Of a stretch of DNA of 64,000 bases, positions 16,699 through 24,722 are shown in pieces. Position numbers and translations under genes: made by a program. This stretch comes from Gammaproteobacteria bacterium (lineage in GTDB: Bacteria; Pseudomonadota; Gammaproteobacteria; JAABTG01): the NCBI GenBank assembly GCA_034522055.1, contig JAXHLS010000002.1, positions 2,685,549 to 2,749,548 on the forward strand, written 5' to 3'. Under the pieces are notes generated by a model that saw only the letters and a list, made by a program, of their open reading frames with translations, did not search any database and was not told the origin of the DNA. Position 1 is the first letter of the stretch. The number at the start of each line of letters is the position of its first letter.

Positions 16699-17082
16699 AA
16701 AGGCTTCAGCAACTTCCTTCCAGCTCAGGCGCTTGGCCCAGCTCGCCAGAAACCAGGCATAGGCCTCGGTCAGGCGATGTTTGCCTTCGGCCCAAGGCAT
16801 CCGCTCCACCACGATGCCACAGCTTGGACAGTCGACGCGGCGTGGCGCATAGAGAAAAAACACCTTGATACCCCACACCGGAATAAACTCAAATCTTCGA
16901 ACCGGCAGTGTGTCGTAACCCGGCCTGCGCCGGCCGCACCTCGAGCACTCCGGCCGCCCATTACCGCGAGGGTGGAGTTCGGCCTCGATTGTCGGCACCT
17001 CCGTGCCATCTACCCAGCGGATGGCGCCGTACACAAAAGATTTGAATTTCTGGACTCGATTAAGGATAGTCTTGACTTGCAT
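16699..17082 (-). pseudogene. ISL3 transposase, 5' fragment
   Basis: It encodes the first 128 or so residues of the ISL3 transposase (MQVKTILNRV to RLSWKEVAEAF), then runs into the inserted ISKra4 sequence. One visible substitution against the intact copy is CSRCGRRRP for CSKCGRRRP. The catalytic domain is missing. Confidence 0.9.
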
Positions 17083-17231
17083 CCTCGCTCCTTTTTTCTG
17101 ATTGACGGTTGGTCGTACTTCCATCATCTCAGAGTTAGGGAGCAGGATGCGCTTCCCCTAATAAAATCTAAATTTGCATCCCTGGAGTGCTAGTTATCTA
17201 CGTTTTTACCCACAAATTTTCCTGAAGAGCC

Positions 17232-17702
17232 GAATATCATTGCACCGTGCACAGCGAGCTCGGCGAGACACCGCTCGATCGCTTACTCGCCGGCCCCAAC
17301 GTCGCGCGCGAGTGCCCCGGCAGCGACGACTTGCGCGCCGCCTTCCGCCTCGAGGTCAAGCGCAAGCAACGCCGCTCTGACGGCACCGTCAGTCTCGACG
17401 GCCAGCGCTTCGAGCTGCCGTCGCGCTATCGTCATCTGAGCGAGGTGCATCTGCGCTATGCCCGCTGGGACTTGAGCCGCGTCGACCTGGTCGATGCGCG
17501 CACGGGCACCATCCTCTGCCCGGTGCGCCCGCTCGATAAAGCGGCCAACGCCGACGCCCTGCGCCGGCGCATCGAGCCGACCCACCCAGCGCCGAGCGCC
17601 GCGACCAACACCGGCATCGCACCGCTGATGAAAAAAATGATCGCCGACTACGCCGCCACCGGCCTGCCGCCGGCCTATTTACCCACCAACGAGAAGGATT
17701 GA
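17232..17702 (+). pseudogene. Mu/TniA-type transposase, C-terminal fragment
   Basis: The frame is open directly from the ISL3 end: EYHCTVHSELGETPLDRLLA, a segment typical of the end of the DDE domain in Mu- and Tn552-like transposases (WxxxYHxTxHSxLGxTPL). A basic beta-rich C-terminal domain follows (KRKQRRSDGTVSLDGQRFEL, then LVDARTGTILCPVRPLDK). The upstream catalytic part is missing, displaced by the ISL3 insertion. The fragment ends 6 nt before the ATPase gene, the usual TniA-TniB order. Confidence 0.75.
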
Positions 17703-17708
17703 CCCCGC

Positions 17709-18557
17709 ATGAACCAGAAACTCCTGGCGCTCTATGGCCTCAAATGGAACCCCTTTACCCCCGACGTGCCGACCGAAGCGCTCTATGTGCCGCCCCAGAT
17801 CGAGAACTTCTGCTGGCGTATCGAGCAGGCGCACCTGCGCGAGGGCGGCTTCGCGCTTGTCCATGGTGATCCCGGCTCCGGCAAAAGCGTCGTCATGCGA
17901 CTGCTTGCCGAGCGCCTCTCACGCCTGGCGGACTTGTCGGTCGGCGTCATCCACCATCCGCAAAGCAACTTGAGCGACTTCTACCGCGAACTCGGGGACA
18001 TCTTCGGGATCGCCATGCGCATGAGCAATCGCTGGGGCGGCTTCAAGGCGCTGCGCGCCCGCTGGCTCGACCATCTCGGCTCCGCCAATCGACGCCCCGT
18101 CATCCTCATCGACGAAGCCCAGGAAATGACCCCCATGGTCTTGAGTGAGCTGCGCCTGCTGGCCAGCGCACGCTTCGATTCACAATCGCTCCTGTGCGTG
18201 GTGCTCTCAGGCGATGCTCGCCTGCTCGACAACCTCCGCCGCGAGGAACTCATCCCCTTGGGCTCGGGCATTCGCACACGCCTCGCCACCGGCGTCGCAA
18301 CCCGTGAAGAACTCCTCGCCTGCCTCGAACACCTGCTCGCCGCCGCCGGCAACGCCGGCCTCATGACCCAGGAACTGCGCCACACGCTCGCCGATCACGC
18401 CGCCGGCAACTACCGCATCTTCATCAGTATGGCCGCCGAACTTCTCATGGCCGCCGCGCAGCGCGACATCACCGTGCTCGACGAAAAACTCTATCTGCAG
18501 GTCTTCGCTGCGCCCGCAACGCAACCGCCTCGACGCACCGCCGCTGGAGCCCGCTGA
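17709..18557 (+). CDS. AAA ATPase, TniB/ExeA-like transposition helper
   Basis: A 282-residue ATPase with Walker A (GDPGSGKS, residues about 55-62), Walker B (VILIDEAQEM) and an arginine in SGIRTRLATG. It resembles ExeA-family ATPases of two- or three-gene transposons, where they bind DNA and guide the transposase to a target. The N-terminal LYGLKWNPFTPDVPTEALYV is typical of that group. The gene is intact but its transposase is truncated. Confidence 0.85.
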   Translation: MNQKLLALYGLKWNPFTPDVPTEALYVPPQIENFCWRIEQAHLREGGFALVHGDPGSGKSVVMRLLAERLSRLADLSVGVIHHPQSNLSDFYRELGDIFGIAMRMSNRWGGFKALRARWLDHLGSANRRPVILIDEAQEMTPMVLSELRLLASARFDSQSLLCVVLSGDARLLDNLRREELIPLGSGIRTRLATGVATREELLACLEHLLAAAGNAGLMTQELRHTLADHAAGNYRIFISMAAELLMAAAQRDITVLDEKLYLQVFAAPATQPPRRTAAGAR

Positions 18558-18558
18558 C

Positions 18559-18747
18559 ATGCACGACGATGCCGATCGCTTCGCCTTCCCCGAACTGCCC
18601 GACGCAGCCGTCGTTGCACTCAATGAGTTCCTCGAAGACTTCTATACCGCCTTCCAAAACCACTACTTCCCACAAATACACCGCTGGTACCACGACCAGC
18701 GCTCCCACGACAATCAACTGACCTTGCCTCTCGACCCCTCGTTCTGA
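18559..18747 (+). CDS. Small protein of the Tni-like element
   Basis: A 62-residue acidic protein (MHDDADRFAFPELPDAAVVA, then LNEFLEDFYTAFQNHYFPQI) whose ATG overlaps the ATPase stop region (GCTGACATG). Close coupling and codon use suggest a real third gene of the element. No function known. Confidence 0.6.
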   Translation: MHDDADRFAFPELPDAAVVALNEFLEDFYTAFQNHYFPQIHRWYHDQRSHDNQLTLPLDPSF

Positions 18748-18849
18748 TCTATGCACCTGACCGCGGTGGCAACGCCACTGTCACCGCTGTCGATAGAACC
18801 ATCACCAATCGTGAAAATCAGTCCATCAAATCGGGTGACCGCTCTCATC

Positions 18850-19240
18850 AAGTTACTCTCCTCTCCTGCTGGGAGAGGGCCGATCAGCTTACTCTCCCTC
18901 TCCCTGTGGCCGAGGGCTGACCATTTTACTCTCCCTCTCCCCCGGGGAGAGGGCCGGGGTGAGGGGATGCGAAGCCCGGCCGGTAGCTCCGTGCCTGGGC
19001 CATAACCCCTCATCCTGTCCTTCTCCCGGGGGAGAAGGGACCTTGCTGGAGGCGATGAAAAGGGAGTCCCGGCGTGCTATCGGAGGCCTCCTTCTATTAC
19101 TCTCCCTGCCCCTCCGGGACCCGTCCGCAGGCGTCCGCGGCGCTTGACCCGCCCGCCAGTGCGCTTGATCCTTCGTCCGCGGCTGTCATCCCCCTGGGGA
19201 AAGCACCATTTTTGATGCGGCGGAGGGGCTGTTCAGGCCG
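18850..19240. repeat. GC-rich composite repeat, degenerate
   Basis: Three first-block hairpins in a row (from about 18850, 18890 and 18925) are followed by one second block (19005-19040) and a diverged tail. A faint further fragment is at 19180-19240. It fills the gap between the transposon remnant and the acyltransferase gene. Confidence 0.8.
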
Positions 19241-19277
19241 TACCGCGGGAGGACGCCGCCGATAAGGCCTGCTGGCG

Positions 19278-20477
19278 TTAAGGGCCTTGGCTTGCCGACA
19301 GGCGTCTGGTGGCCTTGAGAATCGGTTTTTCCACCAGTAGGTATGAGCCGGCGGAGACCACGATGGTCAGCCCCAAGGCGATGGCGGCGTAGAGCGCCAT
19401 GTTTTCAGCTGGCGGAACGCCGTAGCGCTCCATCACCCTGCCGGTCAGATTGAGGGCCGGATAATGATAAATATAAATGCCATAGGAGATCAGCCCCAGG
19501 GTGCGGATAGGCAGGCTTTCCAGGATCAGGCGCGCCATAGGGGCACGTGGCGTCCACAGCACCAGTAACGCGAGTCCGATGGGGACCAGCGGCAGTGCAT
19601 AGCGGCCGTGGGGCAGGGACGCCAGGTCGCCTGCGGCGGTGCCAAGCATCACGGTTACCAGTCCGGCCATCACCAAAAAGGAGATATCGAACCGTCGGCC
19701 ATGGGGCGATGTCGTATCGGCCGTCGGCGAGTGCGATGTTATCCAATAATGGCCGGCCAATGCCCCTAACAGGAAGTGGGGCAGATGGGCGAGCAGTGAG
19801 CGGCTGAGTACGTAGCCTTCCGGGCGCAGGATGTGCTCCGGGAACGGCCAGGGCTGGAGCGCGGGCACTATCGTCGCCATCAGGGCCAGGTGAAGGAGGT
19901 AGCCACCTATGGCCAGCGCGCCCACTATCCAGGGGGCACCCCGCCTACCGCCCAGGCGTGCGACGGCGAACAGCAGTGGAAAGAGAATGTAGAACTGGAA
20001 GATGATGCCCAAGGCCCAAAAGGGTGGGTTTATGGAGTAGAAGGAGAACTCGGCGAAATTGAACAGGAAGAGGAAGTGCAACACCGTATCCGCCACGCCG
20101 CGTGGTTCGTCCCAATGGCTGTTGTGGACGATTAGAATCGTCAGACAGACGAAATAGGCGGGTGCCAGGCGTACGAGTCGGCGGGCCCAGAAACCGGCAA
20201 GCCGAGGCGGCGGGCTGCCGGTGTGAAGATTGCGCCACAGAGGAAGGCTGAGCAGAAATCCACTCAAGGAAAACAGTAGAGCGACGCCCCAACCACTTAG
20301 CAACCACCGTTCCACATCGAAGGGCCCGAGGGTGCCGCCGAGCCCCGTCTTCTGCTGGAAGTGCTCCGCGAAGACGGCGAGGCACGCCAGGGCACGCAGG
20401 CCATCGAGACCCGGGATATAGCCCTGGGGCCGGGCGTCAGGCGTATGGGTGGGGGCGTATAATCGGGGCGACGACAC
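19278..20477 (-). CDS. Acyltransferase 3 family membrane protein (OafA/YrhL-like)
   Basis: A 399-residue membrane protein with about ten hydrophobic helices. The N-terminal IPGLDGLRALACLAVFAEHF has the signature histidine, and FWARRLVRLAPAYFVCLTIL is the conserved arginine motif. The family transfers O-acetyl or other acyl groups to sugars of the cell envelope or exopolysaccharide. Here the VanZ-like membrane protein, wecB and PEP-CTERM genes in the region fit envelope or exopolysaccharide work. The start at 20477 gives 17 residues before the first motif. The exact substrate cannot be told. Confidence 0.88.
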   Translation of the reverse strand: MSSPRLYAPTHTPDARPQGYIPGLDGLRALACLAVFAEHFQQKTGLGGTLGPFDVERWLLSGWGVALLFSLSGFLLSLPLWRNLHTGSPPPRLAGFWARRLVRLAPAYFVCLTILIVHNSHWDEPRGVADTVLHFLFLFNFAEFSFYSINPPFWALGIIFQFYILFPLLFAVARLGGRRGAPWIVGALAIGGYLLHLALMATIVPALQPWPFPEHILRPEGYVLSRSLLAHLPHFLLGALAGHYWITSHSPTADTTSPHGRRFDISFLVMAGLVTVMLGTAAGDLASLPHGRYALPLVPIGLALLVLWTPRAPMARLILESLPIRTLGLISYGIYIYHYPALNLTGRVMERYGVPPAENMALYAAIALGLTIVVSAGSYLLVEKPILKATRRLSASQGP

Positions 20478-20629
20478 GAGCAGGGTTCACCGGAGCGACA
20501 GACTGTAAGTATGAGAGGGGAACAACTGCCAGGCAATCGCGATGGCGCCGTGGCGTACTCATCGGCGTTGGCGCGGCTGGCCACCGTGCTCTATCTGGCG
20601 AAGGTGGTTGTCGATGTGTTCTGGGTGGC

Positions 20630-20815
20630 CTGGGCCGCCCAGGGAAGTGGCGCGGCGCGCAGGGCGAAGGGCAGGATGCTCGGAGTACAGGGCCGGGGTG
20701 AGGGATGCGAAGCCAGGCTGGAAGCTCTGTCCCGGCCCGGTATCCCCTCATCCTGTCCTTCTCTTTGGAAGAGAAGGGACCTTATCCGAGAGGGTGGTGG
20801 GGCCCGCAGGCCAAA
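20630..20815. repeat. GC-rich repeat copy overlapping the end of a membrane-protein gene
   Basis: It starts with GCAGGGCGAAGGGCAGGATG and GGAGTACAGGGCCGGGG, then the second block with the CTTCTCTTTGGAAGAGAAGG hairpin. Its last part (20748-20800) supplies the C-terminal codons and stop of the minus-strand gene next to it. Confidence 0.75.
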
Positions 20816-21704
20816 ACGGACTGAGGATGATTGACAGCAGACCGATGGCGGTTAAATAGGCGATTCCATATCGCAACCACAGGTCCATTCCGTGGACGAG
20901 GGCGTCCCGATTCGCGCTCAGGAGAAACTGCAGAGCGCTAAATCGCTGGCCGTACTTGATAATGTCGTTTTCGGTGCCGAGCCACAGGCCACCGTAGGCA
21001 AGAGGAGCGGTGGCGAGGATGATGGGCAGGATGAACCATGGCCGGCGGTTGGCACCGGACAGGAGCGCGGCCAGCAGGCCCGCGGCGAGCCCCGCCATGA
21101 CGATGGACGACGCAATGAAGAACGCCCCCAGGGCCCGGTTCGATTGCTCGATGAGCTCGACCAGGTTGACCGTGGCTGCATAGGGAACAACCAGCAGATA
21201 GGCCAGCACCAGGTAAACGAGCGGCCCGCCCGCCCAGCGCCGCAAGGCGCTGGCGACGGTTTCGGCCCTCTGTGCAAGTCCAGCAGCGAGCAGTGTTCCC
21301 AGAAGCAGCAGCAGGAAGATCGAGGAAAAGAGTGCGATGAACCGGATCAGGCGCTCCACTTCCGGCACTTGACCCCATACGGGGTATCCCACCACGTCGT
21401 GGATGGCCTCGAGGGGGACCACCATGCGGAGGAGGGCGTAGGCCAATGCGGCGTGACCAATGACGAGCCCGACCAATGCGGCGCCGCGGCCCGCACCACC
21501 GCTTCCGATCCATGGGGTAACCAACGCCAGGGGTGAGAACAGCAGATATAGGCCGGCCACCAGGAGCAGGCTCGAGAGGGTCGGGCCCAAGGCAAAGAGC
21601 TCGCGCACGTTGTAGGGCACGCCTTCATGGACCGCAGCGAACCGCAGCACCAGGAAGGCGCCGCAGGCCCCAGCCACCAGCCAGAGCAGTTGTCGCTGGC
21701 TCAT
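20748..21704 (-). CDS. Polytopic membrane protein of unknown function
   Basis: From the methionine at 21704 (MSQRQLLWLVAGACGAFLVL) the product is 318 residues with about nine hydrophobic segments. The start is chosen because it overlaps the upstream VanZ-like gene stop as ATGA, and because the sequence before it is the wrong-frame reading of that gene. I do not recognise a family. The last 15 or so residues (DKVPSLPKRRTG) are encoded by the GC-rich repeat, so the natural C terminus may have been replaced. Coupling with the VanZ gene suggests a shared envelope role. Confidence 0.75.
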   Translation of the reverse strand: MSQRQLLWLVAGACGAFLVLRFAAVHEGVPYNVRELFALGPTLSSLLLVAGLYLLFSPLALVTPWIGSGGAGRGAALVGLVIGHAALAYALLRMVVPLEAIHDVVGYPVWGQVPEVERLIRFIALFSSIFLLLLLGTLLAAGLAQRAETVASALRRWAGGPLVYLVLAYLLVVPYAATVNLVELIEQSNRALGAFFIASSIVMAGLAAGLLAALLSGANRRPWFILPIILATAPLAYGGLWLGTENDIIKYGQRFSALQFLLSANRDALVHGMDLWLRYGIAYLTAIGLLSIILSPFWPAGPTTLSDKVPSLPKRRTG

Positions 21705-23074
21705 GAGCCTCGCGCCCCGCCGCGCGACCGTGCCACGGCCCACAGGGTCACAGCATAGCCCGCCATTCCGCCGATCAACTCCAGGGCCCAGTCGGTGGAA
21801 TCCGCGTTCTTGCCGGGCAGAGCTACCTGTCCCAGTTCGGCCACCATGGCCACACCCGCCAGGACGGCGACGGCCACCAGATGGAAGGTCCACCGGAGGG
21901 CGCGGTCACGCAGGGGTGTGACCATCAGAGCCAGCCCGGCCCCCAGGGGCGCGAAGAAGGCGAGGCGCTGGATGAGGGAGGTCACGGCACGGAACTCCGT
22001 TCCATAGTAGTAGGCCCGGAAGGGCACCTGGTAGAGCAGCTGGATGCGTTCGCGCAGGAAACTGCGTTCGAGGACGAAGTCGTAGGGGTACCAGAACACC
22101 GCCAGCATAACCAGGGTGCCCAGGGAGAACACCGCCATGCCCAGCCACACCAGGCCCCCGCGCCCCTCGTGGTTCCGTGCCCGTGTCTGCGGACGTCCCT
22201 TGGCCGGCACCAACCATACGCCGATGCCTGCCCCCACCATGGCGGTAAGGATGTCGCTGATGTCTGTCACCCGGCTATAGACCAGCAGCTGCAGGCCTTC
22301 CAGGATCAAGGCGGCCAGCACCGCCCAGCGCCAGGCGCCAAGGCGGCTGCGGCGCCCTGAGACCGCCCACAGCAACGACACCGGGATCCACAGGGCAATA
22401 TCGGTGGCCACTTCGTACAACCATTCCGCCGTGCCCCCGGGGTATCCGGAGAAGGGCACGAGGACTACCTTGCCCTCCTGCCACTTGTGATACACCTCGA
22501 CGGGGCTGATGGTGAGATCCAGCGGCAGCAGGCTGTAGCCGAACAGCACGACGAGATAGGCCACCAGCAGGCGCTCGGCTACACTGGCAGGGCCCCGGGC
22601 GGTACGCCAGGCCGCCAGCCAGCGCGACACCGCGGCACCGTTCCACCACCACAGGCCGATGCCCACCAGACCGCCCAGGCTCTCGGCCAGGATGTCGTTC
22701 TGGGACACGGTGCGCTGGGGAAAGAATATCTGGGTGAACTCGATGGCGAAGGCCAAGCCCACCAGCACCGGCCACAACAGGGCCGAGATGATGATCCGCG
22801 CGGCCGTGCTCTGGCGAGGCCATAGGGCGGCCAGCGCCAGGTAAGCCAGGGGGATGAACAGCAGCAGGTTCGCCACCCAGTCGGCCCGGGAGCCGATGCC
22901 GAGGTTGAGGAAGGGGATATGGCGGAAGCGCTCGACGGCCTCCTCCCACGACACGGGCCGGTATTCGAGGGGCACCAGGCTGCCGTAGATCACGAACACC
23001 AGGTAGCCGAGGGCGGCGATGAGGAAGAGGCTCCGGCCGGTCCGGGGGCGGTCTGCCGGTTCTGGTGGTTTCAT
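21701..23074 (-). CDS. VanZ-like membrane protein with three VanZ-type units
   Basis: From the methionine at 23074 (MKPPEPADRPRTGRSLFLIA) the product is 457 residues. Three segments share the VanZ pattern of a polar loop with VPF/IPF, then two helices, a Glu-x2-Q motif and a D(I/W) turn. They are IPFLNLGIG to EFTQIFFPQRTVSQNDILAE, VPFSGYPGG to EGLQLLVYSRVTDISDIL, and VPFRAYYYG to ELGQVALPGKNADSTDWALE. VanZ is named from a teicoplanin-resistance gene, but most homologues have unknown envelope functions and many lie in exopolysaccharide/PEP-CTERM clusters. The start at 23203 is rejected because the extra N terminus is Arg/Pro-rich and not membrane-like. Confidence 0.85.
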   Translation of the reverse strand: MKPPEPADRPRTGRSLFLIAALGYLVFVIYGSLVPLEYRPVSWEEAVERFRHIPFLNLGIGSRADWVANLLLFIPLAYLALAALWPRQSTAARIIISALLWPVLVGLAFAIEFTQIFFPQRTVSQNDILAESLGGLVGIGLWWWNGAAVSRWLAAWRTARGPASVAERLLVAYLVVLFGYSLLPLDLTISPVEVYHKWQEGKVVLVPFSGYPGGTAEWLYEVATDIALWIPVSLLWAVSGRRSRLGAWRWAVLAALILEGLQLLVYSRVTDISDILTAMVGAGIGVWLVPAKGRPQTRARNHEGRGGLVWLGMAVFSLGTLVMLAVFWYPYDFVLERSFLRERIQLLYQVPFRAYYYGTEFRAVTSLIQRLAFFAPLGAGLALMVTPLRDRALRWTFHLVAVAVLAGVAMVAELGQVALPGKNADSTDWALELIGGMAGYAVTLWAVARSRGGARGS

Positions 23075-23169
23075 TTCAGAGTACTTTGGCAACGCCGGAT
23101 GCCCGGCTCTAAGGCTCCCGCGCCTGCTCCGGGGGCGACGGCGGCCGTCAGCCCGTGGCGGCACGGGGA

Positions 23170-23549
23170 GTGGCCGGGATGCCCGCGATGCCAGCCTGGC
23201 CATGGGCCTCCAGCTACAGGTCGAGCATCATGATCACTCACATCAGCTCGCCGTAGTAGGCGGCGTGGCGGGTGCGGTGTTGTTCCAGGGCCCGGTCCAG
23301 GAACTCGGGGCGGAAGATGCCTGCGCCCTTCTGGCGCTCCAGGGAATGGGTGGCGAGGTCTCGCAGGGGGGTGTAGTCGGCCATCCATACCCCGAAGGGC
23401 AGGCCAAAACCGTGCTTGGACTTGCGCAACACCTGCTCCGGCAGGTAGCCCTCCATGGCATGGCGGTAGAACCACCGCAGCCGGTTGTCCTTGAGCTTGA
23501 GGCGGGTGGGGATGCGACAGGACAGTTCCACCATCCCGTCGGAGATCAT
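23170..23549 (-). pseudogene. Asparagine-synthetase C-terminal duplicate
   Basis: MISDGMVELSCRIPTRLKLK and the following 100 residues match the C terminus of the intact synthetase at 24723-26564 almost identically. At 23238 a TGG tryptophan codon of the intact gene has become TGA, and a second TGG four codons or so later has become TAG. Homology continues beyond both to about 23170. The 5' end is joined directly to a fragment of an acyl-CoA ligase gene. This is a decaying partial duplication. Confidence 0.88.
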
Positions 23550-23913
23550 GACAGGCGGGCAGCACTTCGGCCAGCAGCTGTACCGGGTGGGCCGTGGTGA
23601 CCAGAACGCGGGCGCCGGAGTCCCTGAGGATGTGGGCCACTTGGTGGGGCTTGAGGAGCGGGTTCACCGGCACGAGGATCCCGCCGGCCGCCGCCGCACC
23701 GAAGAGGGCGGTTACAGTCTCGAAGCGCTTGGGCAGGTAGACCGCCACCCGCTCGGCGGGGCCGAGGTCCAGCGCGACGAGTCCGGCGGCGAAGGCCTCT
23801 ACCTCGGCGGCAACGGCGGCGTAGTCCCGGCTACCGCCCTGCCAACCGAGACACGACACGTCGCCCTGTCGCTGGGCGCCATCGAAGAGCAGTTCGTGGA
23901 GGAGGTCGGCCAT
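23550..23913 (-). pseudogene. Acyl-CoA ligase, N-terminal fragment (exosortase-associated type)
   Basis: About 121 residues of an AMP-forming ligase: MADLLHELLFDGAQRQGDVS, then FAAGLVALDLGPAERVAVYL, then GGILVPVNPLLKPHQVAHIL. The segment YLPKRFETVTALFGAAAAGG is closest to the ligases named as associated with the exosortase A/PEP-CTERM system. The frame then passes at LPACHDL into the out-of-frame asparagine-synthetase duplicate, so the adenylation core is missing. The fusion reads on to 23071 as meaningless Pro/Gly/Arg-rich sequence. Confidence 0.85.
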
Positions 23914-23984
23914 GGAATACTCGAATGGAGTTGCGCGCCGCGCCGACCTGAGGGTATCGCAGCCGGGGGCGGAGTTTCAGGCCT

Positions 23985-24254
23985 TCAATCAAGGTCGCTT
24001 GCCGGCCCGTCGCTCGTGTTCAACCGGAGCACCCGGCCCGGCGCATCCGCCCGCCTGTATTGCGGTATGGCCCGGCCTGAGAGCAGCCACGCGTCCAGCG
24101 CCAAGCGCCACATCATGCCCACCCGCTCCTCCGGCGCGAGGTCTCGGAGATCGGCGGTGGTATCCTGGTCTTCAAGGGTCGTGCGCTTGACTGGCCAATG
24201 TCGCCGGGTGGCGGCCCGGTTGCCAGTCTGCCTGTCTTCAGTTTCTTCGCTCAT
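23985..24254 (-). CDS. Small conserved-looking protein of unknown function
   Basis: An 89-residue protein: MSEETEDRQTGNRAATRRHW, then DLAPEERVGMMWRLALDAWL. The pattern (P-x-E-R-x-x-M-M-W-x-L-x-L-D-A-W) recalls small proteins found beside nucleotidyltransferases in some proteobacteria; I recall the pattern but cannot confirm the family. It lies alone between gene remnants. Confidence 0.45.
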   Translation of the reverse strand: MSEETEDRQTGNRAATRRHWPVKRTTLEDQDTTADLRDLAPEERVGMMWRLALDAWLLSGRAIPQYRRADAPGRVLRLNTSDGPASDLD

Positions 24255-24414
24255 GGGCTCCAGGTTCTCCGTGGGCGGGTCGGTGACGAACCGCAGATTC
24301 TGGTGGGCGTCCGGGCTATGCTCTGCTCACCCCGGCTCTCTCCCAGAGAGACCTTTTTGGGCAGCGCATACGCACGGACCCGGCATGCGGTCCCCTGACA
24401 CCACAAGATAGCAG

Positions 24415-24720
24415 GTCCCCTCTTCCTCGGGCAGAGGATCCATCAAGTTACCCTCCCTCTCCCTTGGGGAGCGGGCCGACCAGGTTACTCTCCCTCTCCC
24501 CCGGGGAGAGGGCCGGGGTGAGGGGAAAAGGAGCCCGGCCGGCAACTCCGCCCCTGGGCCGTACCCCCTCATCCTGTCCTTCTCCCCGAGGGAGAAGGGA
24601 CCTTGCTGGAGGCGGTGGAGGGGGCGTCCAGGCCGTGCCATTGGTGACGCCGTTCTGGTTACGCCCCTCTCCCCCGGGGAGAGGGCCGGGGTGAGGGGAT
24701 GCGGAGCCCGGCCGGGCCGG
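24415..24720. repeat. GC-rich composite repeat, full unit plus extra first block
   Basis: Two first-block hairpins, one second block (24560-24605), the tail GTGACGCCGTTCTGGTTACG, then another first block ending right at the stop of the asparagine-synthetase gene. Confidence 0.85.
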
Positions 24721-24722
24721 GC

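Larger units (their letters stand above)
14892..17231 (-). mobile_element. Second ISL3 copy, truncated and split by an ISKra4 insertion
   Basis: Sequence nearly identical to the complete copy is found at 14892-14992 (internal transposase part, EAFRTSWDHVFC to SGIEAIG) and at 16699-17231 (N-terminal part and the right inverted repeat). The ISKra4 element lies between. The left half, beyond the codons for IEAIG, is gone. Differences from the first copy are a handful of substitutions, so the two are recent relatives. Confidence 0.88.

Noticed and set aside
23071-23913. Single 280-residue protein with an acyl-CoA-ligase start
   Set aside because: Only the first 121 or so residues are ligase-like. 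The rest is the wrong-frame reading of an asparagine-synthetase duplicate.
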